A stretch of 64,000 bases of DNA from Ailanthus altissimus (Eukaryota; Streptophyta; Magnoliopsida; Sapindales; Simaroubaceae). The notes beneath the pieces are model-generated. The model saw only the letters and a list, made by a program, of their open reading frames with translations, was not told the DNA's origin and made no database searches. Every line of letters begins with the position of its first letter. Position 1 is the stretch's first letter. Positions 1 through 11,628 of the stretch are shown piece by piece. Where the stretch lies: positions 12,400,001 to 12,464,000 of the forward strand of contig OX327702.1 in NCBI GenBank assembly GCA_946807835.1, written 5' to 3'. The translations under genes were made by a program, and so were the position numbers.

Positions 1-287
1 TCGTCCAGTCTGTGTAACCTGTATTGGGGGACGAGCCAGCGAACCTTGCCCTCTGCTTTGAGTTTGGGTGGTAAGAAAGTCCTGTGACTGAGTCTCGGCA
101 GAGACTCGCTCCCTCAACGAAGAGCCGCTATGGGCTTGTCCTCTCTCGCAGACAGATGGGCTCCAGGCTGCCTTATCCTCACGAGTCTGCCGGCTAGTGG
201 TTTGTGAACAGATCCCCTCCCGTGGGAGGGCTACCTTGCTCGTCTTCCCTCTGAGCCAAAAAGTATGCCTATAACGCTGTTAGGGTT
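1..287 (-). pseudogene. Downstream part of a Tat-like antisense ORF, cut by copia insertion
   Basis: The stretch is much richer in G and C than the rest of the window. One minus-strand frame stays open across essentially all of it (at least 90 codons), giving a Ser/Thr/Gln/Arg-rich product with no recognisable domain. The copia element at 293-9529 interrupts it; removing that element and one AAGAG joins this piece to 9535 onward, which lies upstream on the minus strand. I read it as the 3' part of the gene-like region at 9535-10620, but the reading frame across the join is not certain. It continues past the window start. Function unknown. Confidence 0.35.
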
Positions 288-292
288 AAGAG

Positions 293-1963
293 TGTTGATG
301 TATTTTAGGGTGTATGCATGTGATTGTGTACATATTGAAAAAACTAAACACATGTATCATATACACGAATTTGGCAGCGGACTTTATCATGTAATCAACA
401 TATACACATGTACTTTAATTCTTAACAACTTAAGAATACAGAAAACATACATTTGAAGACATTCGATGAAGATTTCAAATCCGGATTTCTTTGCTCCAAC
501 TTTGAGCTCACCTTGAATTGTACTTTTGTTCAATTCTAGTTCACAACAATCCGGTAGGATTGTGAAGCTAGAATAGCAGCAGTATAATCTCCAGCAACAA
601 GGTTTGTATTACTTGAAAGAAAAATAAGAAAGATTTATTTTTCTTTCTCCTTTGGTTTTTCTCATAAGTTTTTGTTAAATAAAAAACTCTCTCAAAACCA
701 ACTCTTCTTTTTCCTCTCAATCCTTGCACGAAAATTAATTCACACACTTGTTAACACAAATGAAACTCAATCATTTTAGTGCTCTTAACACTTCACAAGT
801 GCTCCACCAAAATTAGATTAAGTGGCAAACTACCAAAATAATTTTTTGTGGCCATTTTAATGGTCTAATAAAATTAACCACTAATCACAAAAAGTACTTC
901 ACTTAATTTAATTTATGTTTCTTAAATTAGGTATATCTTCCATTTAGGAATAAAATAACAAATAAATAAAATCATATTTTATTTATTTAAATAATATTTA
1001 TTTAATTATTCAAAAACTATTTGAATAATTAATATTTACCTTATTTGATTTTACTAACATGGTTAATAAGTGAATTCATGATAAAATAATTCATGGAATA
1101 AAATTGTACCACTTGTTAACATCTAATTAGTTAATAACTCTTGTCAACTAATTAAATGATATACTTAACATTTAAGTCTAAACAAGTGCACAACCCAAGG
1201 AACCCCGAAACATATTTTCGGTTTGCTGAAATTTCTAGAATGGAACTGTTCAATCCATTATGTTGCCCAAGTGTACAATGAGTACACTTCATATTGTGAT
1301 ACTCTCTAGGTCCACACCTGAATTGTCATATAGAACTCCTCCATACGTTCGTGAACGATGCCCCACACACACATTACGGATATTATAAAGCGACGCGTTA
1401 GACCATACAAGTTGAGGTTATAACATATTCATATAATCCCTCTATCATTTATATTCGATAGAGTAGAGATATAGATCAACACAGTCAAATCTCCATATAC
1501 CCGACCAAAAGCTTATCTCTAGAATTGTATTTCAATAAATAATATTTTCAAATATTTTTGTAATATTATTTATCCCTAGGGTTAAACTCTTTTCCCGAGA
1601 ATTACTGCTTATGGCCATAAGATTTTTTGAGATACAATCTTTAGAGTATTAGGATATAATACTCACCCAAATGAGCAGATGGATCCCATATTTATGCACA
1701 CCGGACTCCATGAGTATCGGACCATAACTCTTATCAATGCCAACTCTTAACATTTATAACTCTCAGCGTTGCTAATTCTTAGCACTGATCTAAACTCATT
1801 TAGACCAGATCTGTACTCTTTTAGATCGTACAATGTCTGAAATATTACAAGCATCTTACCATATATAAATACAATTAGCGATTTAATGAAATAAAAATAC
1901 TAGTATAAATATTAAACAAATATTCATACATAAAGGGATGGCACGTAAGTACAAATCCCAACA
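293..1963 (-). repeat. 3' LTR of copia 1, with internal deletion
   Basis: Matches 7362-9529 along its whole length except that about 501 bp, equivalent to 8791-9291, are missing at position 1726. The junction shows only two bases of shared sequence (AT). The LTR is 1671 bp against 2168 bp for its partner. On the minus strand it follows a purine tract (AAGCAAGTAGGAG, 1965-1977). Confidence 0.93.
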
Positions 1964-1976
1964 ACTCCTACTTGCT

Positions 1977-2570
1977 TTAATGCCATTCACGGTGGTATCT
2001 AATGCCCATTAACTCTACATGTCTTTCAAATACTTTTGGAGTTAAGACTTTAGTAAGTGGGTCTGCTACATTATTTATAGAATCTACTCTACAAACTATT
2101 ACATCTCCTCTAGCTAAGATTTCTTTAATGATATGGTATTTCCTTTCCACATGCTTAGACTTTTGGTGTGCTCTCGGCTCTTTAGCATATGCAATGGCTC
2201 TATTGTTGTTGCAAAACAATGGTACAAGATCCATTGCACTTGAAACTATTCCAAGTTCAGTAATAAATTTGTGTATCCACACTGCTCATTTTGCTGCTTC
2301 TGAGGCTGCAATATATTCTGCCTCTGTTGTAGAATCATCTGTGGACGACTGTTTGTTGCTCTTCCAACTAATTGCAACACCGTTTAGAATGAACACATAT
2401 CCAGATATAGACTTTCTATCATCTAGATCAGACTAGAAGTCTGAATCTGTGTATCCTCTCACTTGTAAGTCACTTCCTCCATAAATTAGAAACTTGTCCT
2501 TACTACCTTTAAGATATTTGAGGACATGTTTCACAGCCATTCAATGGCCTTCGCCTAGATCAGACTGATA
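1977..2570 (-). pseudogene. copia 1 RNase H domain
   Basis: Minus-strand translation gives the usual copia C-terminal RNase H region, ending with motifs such as KHVERKYH, VADPLTK and FERHVELMGIR close to the 3' LTR. At least one stop splits it near 2283, separating the part with the early catalytic residues from the C-terminal part. In an active element this domain removes genomic RNA during reverse transcription in the virus-like particle. Here it cannot be made as part of an intact polyprotein. Confidence 0.8.
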
Positions 2571-3670
2571 TCAGCTTATAACCCTTACAGCTGTATTGAT
2601 GTCAGGTCTCGTACACATCATGGCATACATCAAGCTTCTTACAGTTGATGCATATAGTATGTTAGACATTCTAACATTTTTATCTTCACTTTGAGGACAC
2701 ATCTTCCTCGAAATATGAACGCCATGTCTAAAATGTATGTTAACTGTCTTACAGTTACTGAAATTATACCTTTCTAAGACATTATCTATGTACGATGATT
2801 GAGAGAGTCCTATAAGCCTCCTAGCTTTATCTCTATAAAGTTTTATACCTAGTATATAGGAAGCCTCTCCCAAATCATTCATGGAGAAATTCTTACTAAG
2901 GTAGCTTTTAACTGACTGTAACATACTAATATCATTTCTGATATTGTGTATGTCATCCACATAAAGAACCAAAAAGTCTACCATGCTCCCACTGCTCCTT
3001 TTATACACACAAGATTCTTCTTCGTTCTTGATGAAACTAGACCCTCTAATTACTTCATCAAAATAAAGATTCCAACTTCGAAAAGCCTGCTTAAGTCCAT
3101 AAATAGACTTCTTCAGCTTGCATACTAAACCAGAAGTTTGGCTAGAAGTAAAACCTTCGGGTTGTTCCATATATATTTCTTCTTCAAGAAATCCATTTAA
3201 GAACGCCGTTTTTACATCCATTTGTCAAATTGCATAGTCATAATATGCAGCAATTGTCAGTAAAATTCGAATCGACTTAAGTATCGCTACTAGTGAGAAG
3301 GTTTCCTTATAATTGATCCTAGATCATTGAGTATAACCTTTCGCCATTAGTCAGGCTTTAGAAGTCTCTACTTTTCCATCGGGCCCACGCTTTCGCTTGT
3401 AAATCCATTTACATCCAATAAGAACAATTCCTTCAGGAAGCTCAATTAAGTCCCAAACTTGATTTTGATACATTGAGTCAATCTTAGATTTCATGGCCTC
3501 TTTCTATTTTTCTGAATCGATGTCCAACATCGCCTCTCTATAAGTTAAAGGATTATTTTCTTCAATCAAGAAAACACCAAGAGCACCTTCAGGTATTGAA
3601 CCATACCTTTTAAGTGGCCTTGATATCCTTTCCGACCTACGTAGAGGGTGTGTTAAAGGTATTCTGCTCG
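2571..3670 (-). pseudogene. copia 1 reverse transcriptase
   Basis: The longest open part is 2571-3221. It shows the copia RT landmarks in order: MDVKTAFLNG, IYMEQPEGF, LKKSIYGLKQ, then the catalytic LYVDD, which is intact, then LGIKLYRD, and CTRPDI before RNase H. The N-terminal part (about 3222-3670) is recognisable in other frames (for example the WxxAM.SKIDSM region) but has stops. Stops, not active-site loss, make this copy inactive. Confidence 0.85.
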
Positions 3671-3925
3671 ATCGAGCTTAAGGTTCCATCGTTGGTTCAT
3701 ATATATTCTAATTGAGTTCATCTAACTCAATCTTTCAACAATGTTCACGATCTATGAGAAACTGTTACTATAGAAAAGTGGCATTTCGAGCAACGAACAC
3801 ATTTCATTCCTCAAGATCATAGAACTGGTATCTTATTGAATTCTTAGGATACCCAATGAACCGATACTTTATCATTTAGGTGAAAGTTTATCCTATTACG
3901 TAACTTTTACGTAAGCAGGGCAACC

Positions 3926-4648
3926 CTAAATCTTAACATATTCAATACTCGATTTTCTTCCATTCCAAATCTTATAGAGAGTAGAAGAAACAACTTTCGA
4001 TAGAACTCTGTTCAATATATGAGTAGCAATTTCTAGAGCATAGCCCCATATATATTCAGGGAGATCAGTGAAGCTTATCATTGATCGAACTATATCTAAT
4101 AAAGTTCGATTCCTCCTCTCTGAAACACCATTGTGTTGTGGAGTATCTAGAGGACTATATTGAGCAAGAATCCCATTCTCTTTTAAATAATTCAAAAATT
4201 CATTGCTCATGTATTCACCGCCTCGATCTGATTGAAGGTATTTGATATACATTCCAGTTTGTTTCTCTACTTCGATTCGAAACTCTTTGAACTTTTCAAA
4301 AGTTTCTGACTTGTGTTTAATAAGAAACACGTATCCAAACTGTGATAGATCATCGATAGAGATTACAAAGTATCAAAAGCCACCGAGTGCAGTGTGATTC
4401 ATTGGACCACATACATCACTATGTATAAGTTCCAATAAATCAATGGCGCGGTGTCCAATACCAATAAATAGAGCTTTGGTCATTTTTCATTGAATACACG
4501 ATTCACAAACTGGATAAGGCTCTATGGTCAGATCAGGTATTTGACCATCCTTAACCAGACAGGTTACACGTCTCACACCTATATGACCTAATCTTATATG
4601 CCACAATTCTGTATCATTTAAAGTTCCTGATTTATTATCAGCATTCAC
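3926..4648 (-). pseudogene. copia 1 integrase core
   Basis: The open part at 3926-4330 carries two of the three catalytic acidic residues of the retroviral-type integrase: the second D in SDRGGEY and the E in HNGVSERRN, about 35 residues apart as expected. The first D and the GPM motif lie upstream on the minus strand around 4390-4440 in a different frame. The core ends with the copia sequence WGYALEIATHILNR. The stretch 3671-3925 is the degraded integrase C-terminus and linker to RT. Confidence 0.82.
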
Positions 4649-5095
4649 TTATACATTCATGACATTTCCTATTGTATCCAATATATAATGGCTATTAACC
4701 AACTGACATTTAGCTAATAAAACATTATCCAAATCATACAAACATAAGGAACGGTTCCGTACAAACATATGATATCCTTCACTGTCCAATACAGGAATAG
4801 AAATAATTTTTCGGATAATGTTTGACACATAATAACAATTATTCAATACAAAAATTTTATTACATGGAAAAAGTAAATTAAATCGTCTAATAGCATCGAC
4901 CTGTAGGAAATCTCCATTTCCAACACGAAGTTGTACTTCTCTAGGTTGTAACAGTCTAACTTCCTTTAGACCCTGCAACATATTGCAGATATAAGAAGGA
5001 TAAGCAGTATCTAATACCCAACCAGTATTAGCATCAAATGCTAAAGAAACGTCAATAATAGGCAAGTGCATACCTAATGGTGTCTTCTTAATAGT
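4649..5095 (-). pseudogene. copia 1 protease and GAG-pre-integrase region
   Basis: The frame open over 4649-5071 begins with the aspartic protease motif, here WVLDTAYPSYIC, so the usual DTG/DSG catalytic triplet reads DTA. It runs into the GAG-pre-integrase domain (FLLQ-like core, ILDTIGNV at the end). In copia elements the protease frees the structural and enzymatic proteins from the polyprotein. The sister element has DTV and the same following C/Y-P-S, so part of the deviation may be ancestral to this family. Confidence 0.8.
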
Positions 5096-5099
5096 GGCA

Positions 5100-5914
5100 A
5101 GGTATTTTGGGCAGTTTCGCTTCCAATGCCCATCCTCGTTGCAATGGAAACATTTTTCTTTTGCTTTGCTCTTATGTTGGGGCTTGGATATGTGCTGTTT
5201 TTAAGGACCTATTCTGGGTGCATACATTACTTTCCGTTTATTCTTCCCTTTGGACTTCTTAGTCTTCTGAGTAGATGATGAAGTACCCTGAACATAGAGG
5301 ACCGTGCCCCCTTTATTCATGTCCTCTTGAGCTATTTTTAGCATGTTATGCAGATCAGCATAAGTAGGAGTCAATCCTTGCATATTGTAGTTTATAATGA
5401 ACTATGCAAATGACCCTAGAAGTGATTGGAGAATCAAACTATTCCCCAATCTATTGCTTAGTAAGAGATCCATGGTTTCTAATCTCTCAATTTATGATAT
5501 CATCTTGAGGACATGAGGACTTACTGGACTGCCCTCGAGTAGTCTAGCTTGAAAGAGAGATTTGGAAACCTTATATATTTCAAATTGAAATCGGTCACCA
5601 AATAACTCTTTTAGGTGGAGCATGATACTCCTAACACTGTCCATATGGACATGCTCCCTTTGGAGATCTGTAGACATTGAGCCAATGATGTACGATTTGA
5701 CTTTCAAATCATCATCCAACCATTTTTGATATGTTTCCTTTTCTTCCGAAGAAGCATCATCAGAAACAGCTTGGGGCAGGCGCTGATAAATTACATATCC
5801 AAACTTCTTAGAATCCAGAACTATTCTGAGATTCATAAGCCAGTCAGCATAATTTTCTACACCTTTGAGTTGGTGCGCATCTAGGATATAAACTAGTGGG
5901 TTGCTTGAAGCCAT
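5100..5914 (-). pseudogene. copia 1 gag (capsid/nucleocapsid)
   Basis: The ATG at 5914 starts MASSNPLV, closely matching the start of gag in the element at 53843-63303. A UBN2-type copia capsid follows (NYADWLMNLRIVL, YQKWLDDDLKVKSYI, LHLKELFGD). The frame stops at 5492. The gag C-terminus continues in other frames with a basic stretch at 5201-5300 and an intact CCHC zinc knuckle (CFHCNEDGHWKRNC) near 5110-5160. In an active element this would form the virus-like particle and bind the RNA. Confidence 0.88.
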
Positions 5915-6134
5915 TTAATATTGACAAGACAAAAGAAAATATGTTAGCAAAATATTTCAATCGCTAATAAATAACGTTTTAGATCATAGTTATAACAGTT
6001 ATACATTTTTTAATCTAGAAAATGCCCTCCCACTGTTTTACATAATCCCTTTAATCTCTCAAATAGAAAAATGATAGTTTTAGATTCTTTAAACTATATA
6101 GTGAGAAGTGGATCCCATTGACATTTTACTCTAA

Positions 6135-6437
6135 CCTCACGCTGTAGTAATATTGGCATTTGTAAACCCAAAAGGTAGACAACTCTTGTCAATTGCATCT
6201 CATACAACTCTTACGACTAATCCTAAATACACCTTATCATCACGCTATAGTAATATTGAATAAGTGTATTCCAGATTAACTTGTTAATCATCAAATATAT
6301 GTTACCAGTATAGCCCTCACGCTGTAGCAATATTTGGCAATACGTTCGCATATATTTACCTCATCTTATGTTTAACCGGCATAGCTTGAATCACCCTGAC
6401 CAATCCCTCACGCTGTAGCAATATTGGAAAAAATCAA
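6135..6437 (-). repeat. Fourfold leader motif of copia 1
   Basis: Four near-identical 22-bp units (plus-strand form CCTCACGCTGTAGYAATATTGG) start at about 6135, 6237, 6315 and 6416, between the primer site and gag. Spacings are about 102, 78 and 101 bp. The sister element carries four counterparts at 60148-60442 with nearly the same spacing. Confidence 0.85.
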
Positions 6438-6906
6438 AGTGAATCGTCTAATACCGTATTGACAAGACGGATCATTATATAATATTATCTCATAATACAA
6501 TATTATTTAATCTGATTTAGAGAGATTTTTATTTATTTATTTAATTTTTTTATATTTATAATATATAACTATTATAATTATTATTACCATTAACAATTAT
6601 AATAATTTTCATATCTCATATGAATCTAATTCATAATTAGAATATTTATTTATGCAATCACAACTAATCCCCAACAATAGGGCTCTTATTGTAATTAATA
6701 AGTATAAACATATATTACATTTAATACAATAATATAACAATTATAATTGTATTAAATAAATCTCACATGCAAAATTTTAAATTGGAGTGTATTATTCAAA
6801 ATGATCAACATTCAAAGTTGAATGTTATAGCATTATACAATATAATGCTTCAAAAAAAAAATTTTACCTTTTTTTTTTTGTTTTCCACCCTAAAGTTTCT
6901 TGGGTT

Positions 6907-7250
6907 TCTGACTTATGAACGCCCCGACGTTCAACACATGAACACGGTTGCGTTCATCAATAATAACGCCTCAGCGTTAAGCACATCAACGCCCTGGTGT
7001 TCAACACATGAATGCCTCAGCTTTGTGTTTTCAACGCCCCTATATCAAGAACCGAAACGCCGCAGCGTTGTATAACCAACGCTCCCGCATTAAGTTATGA
7101 ACGCCCTTCACGCCACAACGTTGTATAACCAACAGTCCCGCGTTAAGTTATGAACGCCCCTGCGTTCAGTACTTAACGCCGCGGCGTTCATGTTACTACA
7201 TGAATGCCCCCGTGTTAGGTTCCTGACGCCACAACATTATTTGACAGAAA
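6907..7250 (-). repeat. GC-rich AACGCC/GCGTT array beside the primer site of copia 1
   Basis: About fifteen AACGCC-, GCGTT- and CGCCGCGGCGTT-like words, many pairing as short inverted repeats, sit in an otherwise AT-rich leader. They are separated by 10-20 bp of variable filler. The comparable leader position in the sister element (60765-60985) has AGCGCTGCGGC-type words instead. Confidence 0.75.
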
Positions 7251-7347
7251 TTATTTTTTTCTACACTTTAAAATAAAATTTTCACTATTTTCAGACATTC
7301 TAAACATTTTATATAACACTCCAACAACCTAGAAATACAATAAACAT

Positions 7348-7359
7348 GCTCTGATACCA
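7348..7359 (-). other. Primer binding site of copia 1
   Basis: On the minus strand it reads TGGTATCAGAGC, two bases after the 5' LTR end. This is the standard plant copia site complementary to the 3' end of an initiator/methionine tRNA. Confidence 0.93.
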
Positions 7360-7361
7360 CT

Positions 7362-9529
7362 TGTTGATGTATTTTCGGGTGTATGCATGTGATTGGGTAC
7401 ATATTGAAAAAACTAAACACATGTATCATATACACGAATTTGGCAGTGGAATTTATCATGTAATCAACATATACACATGTACGTCAATTCTTAATAACTT
7501 AAGAATACAGAAAACATACCTTTGAAGACCTCCGATAAAGATTTCAAATCCGAATTTCTTTGCTCCAACTTTGAGCTCACCTTGAAGTGCACTTTTGTTC
7601 AATTCTAGTTCACAACAATCCGGTGGGATTGTGAAGCTAGAATAGCAGCAGTATAATCTCCAGCAAAAGGGTTTGGATTGAAAGAAAAATAGGAGTGATT
7701 TATTTTTCTTTCTCCTTTGATTTTTCTCATAAGTTTTTGTTCAATAAAAAACTCTCTCAAAACCAACTCTTCTTTTTCCTCTCAATCCTTGCACGAAAAT
7801 TGATTCACACACTTGTTAACACAAATGAAACTCAACCATTTTAGTGCTCTCAACACTTCACAAGTGCTACACCAAAATTAGATTAAGTAGCAAACTACTA
7901 AAATAATTTTTTATGGCCATTTTAATGGTATAATAAAATTAACCACTAATCACAAAATAGTACTTCACTTAATTTAATTTATGTTTCTTAAATTAGGTAT
8001 ATCTTCCATTTAGGAATAAAATAACAAATAAATAAAATCATATTTTATTTATTTAAATATATTTCTTTAATTATTCACAGACTATTTGAATAATTAATAT
8101 TTACCTTATTTGATTTTACTAATATGGTTAATGGGTGAATTCATGGTAAAACAATTCATGGAATAAAATTGCACCACTTGTTAACATCTAATTAGTTAAT
8201 AACTCTTGTCAACTAATTAAATGATATACTTAACATTTAAGTCTAAATAAGTGCACAACCCGAGGAACCCCAAAACATATTTTCGGTTTACTGAAATTTT
8301 TAGGATGGAACTGTTCAATCCATTATGCTGCCCCAGTGCACAATGAGTACACTTCATATTGTGAGACTCTCTAGGTCCACGCCCGAATTGTCATATGGAA
8401 CTCCTTCATACGTCCGTGAACAATGCCCCCCCCACACGTTACGGATATTACAAAGCGACGCGTTAGACCACACAAGTTGAGGTTATAACATATTCATATA
8501 ATCCCTCAATCATTTATATTCGATAGAGCAGAGATACAGATCAACACCGTCAAATCTCTATATACCCAACCGAAAGCTTATCTCTAGAATTGTATTTCAT
8601 TAAATAATATTCTCAAATAATTTTGTAATATTATTTATCCCTAGGGTTAAACTCTTTTCCCGGGAATTACTGCTTATGGCTATAAGACTTTCTGAGATAC
8701 AATCTTTAGAGTATTAGGATATAATACTCACCCAAATAAGCTGATAGATCCCATATCTATACACACCGGACTCCATGAGCATCGGACCATACTCAGCCAC
8801 ACCTAGCGGTCAGACCATGAAAGGTTTCTGACATGTGTAGAACCAAAGTATGGTGGATCACTCACAACCCCACCGTGCCACTCAAGTCAAAGGACTACGA
8901 ATACTACTCAACTCAAACGACCCTCTATTAACGACTTTATGAAAAGTCTATTGGAGATCTTTGTGAGTGTATTCAATATTCAGTCATTACTGAATACCTG
9001 TATCTCTATACGAGCTTCCACTAAACTTATGGTTTGTTAAGACTAACCATCTGAACCATCCAGATATAGACATATACCAATCTATATATTTATTAAGATA
9101 TTCACTGACAGACCAGTATCAGTGAAGATAGATCATGAACATAATATTTGAGAACATATTTGCATAATGACATTTGCTAACACTATTTGTAACTCTTTAC
9201 AACTACGTCATTACAAATATATTTTTAGGTCTTTGTCCCATTTCAGACAAGGCTCTAACTCTTTAGATATCGCTGACTCTTATAACTTGATAACTTGTAT
9301 CAATGTCAACTCTTATCATTTATAACTCTCAGCATTGCTAATTCTTAGCACTGATCTAAACTCATTTAGACCAAATCTGAACTCTTTCAGATCGTACAAT
9401 GTCTGAAATGTTACAAGCATCTTACCATATATAAATATAATTAGTGATTTAATGAAATAATAATACTAGTATAAATATTAAACAAATATTCATACATAAA
9501 GAGATGGCACGTAAGCACAAATCACAACA
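7362..9529 (-). repeat. 5' LTR of copia 1
   Basis: Full 2168-bp LTR with terminal TGTTG/CAACA. The central part retained here (about 8791-9291) includes a segment that is also conserved in the LTRs of copia 3 and of the solo LTR at 31362-33488, around the CCAAAGTATGGT motif. The promoter should lie here, but I could not pick a convincing TATA box in such AT-rich DNA. Confidence 0.93.
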
Positions 9530-9534
9530 AAGAG

Positions 9535-10620
9535 GTCCCCGACCACCTGAGAGCCTTCGATCCGACTCATTTTTCTCTTCTCTCCACCACCTTGTTTGGA
9601 CATTCCTGCGTTTTGCATAAGTGTAAGGTCAAGAAAAAATGGAAGGAATTGGTCTGAAATGAAAGAGCATGAACTCACGTTGAATTTTGGGTAGAGACGG
9701 AATAAATGTAACCAGGCTTGATCTGACAAGGCTGGACGGGGATAGTAACTCCTGAACCAGATAGATGTGTTGAAGCGTAGTGTTTATCCGATTGAGGGCT
9801 TGCTCGAATATCTCCAAATCAGCAGCCTAGATCACTGTAGAAAACAAACAAATAAAAGGGTTCAGTCGAGCCGTGCAGGATAACAAAGTATGCACATACG
9901 ATAGGACAAAGACCTGCATCCGCGAAAAAGGTGGCAAGAATGACCCACTCTCCCCCGTCCCTCTTGGAGACCCTTTGACCTCACTCTTCCCCAGCAAAAA
10001 ACAATTCCCCCTTCCAATATTTTATAGAGGTGGGTCGACCTGAGATTGGGTTATGAAAACCATGGAAGGAAAGGTAATAAAAGCCCATTTGGCTTCTAGC
10101 GTTGCTCCTGAAGTGATACAGATAGCATAATTCCTAAAAATTAGGAGGAGATTGCCCTGCCCTTGCCCACAAGATGTACAGACCCGCTAATACCCTCCAA
10201 GAATTGGGTCTTAGTAAAATATCGTTGCATAGAAAGCCTAAGACCCAACCTCAAAAGCTGCACATGAATGGCCACCTCACCATTGATGGGACTGCTCGGA
10301 TAATCCTCTTCAATAGATAACCTAAGGGTGACCGTATCGAGAATGTCATGTGAATGCCTGATGAGACCTAGGTCGCCCTCGTTTAGGCAAGAGGCATGAT
10401 ATTTGGTGTTCATCTCAAACCCTATCACCTCCACGCCCTCCCCCTCTCTAGCACTCGAGATTGGTTCGGCCTCGCTTAAAACTACCTCTGACGAGTAAGG
10501 AGCATCACCTGCTGATGTGGATCCCCTTCACTCGTCCTGGCCCCCCTGCCCCTCTTAACAAATGGAAGCTCTAGAGACTGTTCCCCCTCCTCATCAGCCA
10601 TATTCACGATTGGGAAGCCT
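9535..10620 (-). pseudogene. Tat-like antisense ORF, apparently spliced
   Basis: The minus strand has a gene-like layout. An ATG near 10600 starts MADEEGEQSLELPF. After a frame change, 10141-10434 encodes LDTVTLRLSIEEDYPSSP and GEVAIHVQLLRLGLRL, resembling the 'putative plant transposon protein' domain common in plant repeats. Further downstream an exon-like piece (LEIFEQALNRINTTLQ) ends near a GT at about 9718, and another begins after an AG at about 9611 (ECPNKVVE or MSKQGGGEKRKM, depending on frame). Together with 1-287 this could be the extra antisense ORF known from Tat-lineage Ty3/gypsy elements between pol and the 3' LTR. The family call is from memory of similar sequences. Confidence 0.4.
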
Positions 10621-11628
10621 AAATTATCCCTAAAGGCCATCAATACACAAGGATACTTCCTAAACGAAGCTATTGACTACAGGGCAAGAACAGCAACAAA
10701 TCGACCACACTCAAAAAACAGTGAAAATAGGCAGCAAACATCAAGACCAGAAAATGCAAGAAAAGATAGAATAAAGAAACAGTAATAAAAACCAGAAAAG
10801 TAACCTAATATGACTATCTAGCCACCTAGAAAATAGAGGCAACGATGAATGCAAGTAAAACGAATGTAAAAGTTCTAAAAGAGAAATAAAGGCACATGCT
10901 TACCTAGAAGAAGTGTAGAAAGCCAAAAGAATCGGCGGCGACAAAGACTGAGAATCGTCATGCGAGGAAGATGCCTTCCACACAGAAAAAAATGGGGCAA
11001 TAGCAACATAGCAAAAAAGAAGAATGCAGGATGAAAATTACAAAATGAAGGAGAATGTGGCTATTTATAGCGGTGGTAAAATGATCCAGACTGTTCAAAT
11101 TGAAATGAAAAAACGAGATCAGTGGGAAAATCGAAGAGACCTTTAGGGCCAGAAGTGTGATGCTTCAGGTTTCCAGATGTAATAAATACGTGTCCCTTCG
11201 GGAAACAGTGACCTAAACCTTCAGATTCAACAAATTAAATGGTCCAGGACATTTCGATCAGTTAAACGTTACTCAGAAAGTGGAAGAGACACGACTTTTT
11301 GGTCTCAGGTGCTATCATTCGCACGATAAAAAATAGTTCAATGGCTAACGATAAGTTCATTGTTTGAGAAACCTTTAACACGAATCAAGGACGACACTTG
11401 AGAATACCTATTATTATTACTTGAAGAAAGTTTGGGAGAAGTCTCCATTATATAGCAGTAACTCATCGAACCGCCATGACGACATCACATCGAGCCAACC
11501 AGCTCTGACATTTTCAAACTCAGAAGACCGAATCACGTGACAACATAACCACCTAGAAAGTAGTTCAGACGAGCTCGGACAGATAAAAAACCAACAAAAA
11601 AAGGAAGGAAAGAAAGCAAATAGAGATC
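10621..11628 (+). other. Internal non-coding part of the Tat-like element
   Basis: No convincing ORF. The sequence is A-rich on the plus strand, with GC content between that of the flanking element parts. It ends in a purine-rich run (AAAAAAAGGAAGGAAAGAAAG, about 11595-11615) that would suit a plus-strand polypurine tract immediately before a 3' LTR. Confidence 0.35.

Larger units (their letters stand above)
293..9529 (-). mobile_element. Ty1/copia LTR retrotransposon, complete but inactive (copia 1)
   Basis: Two LTRs beginning TGTTG and ending CAACA bound an internal region with gag, protease, integrase, reverse transcriptase and RNase H in copia order on the minus strand. A perfect 5-bp target duplication AAGAG lies at 288-292 and 9530-9534. 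A methionine-tRNA type primer site adjoins the right (5') LTR and a purine-rich tract adjoins the left (3') LTR. Stops and frameshifts break the polyprotein, so it is non-autonomous. It is related to the element at 53843-63303 and to the solo LTR at 31362-33488: the LTRs share long stretches and the gag starts are alike. Confidence 0.95.

Noticed and set aside
2002..2436. Plus-strand ORF over the copia 1 RNase H region, repeated at 56320-56505
   Set aside because: It is the antisense of the RNase H coding sequence in both elements.
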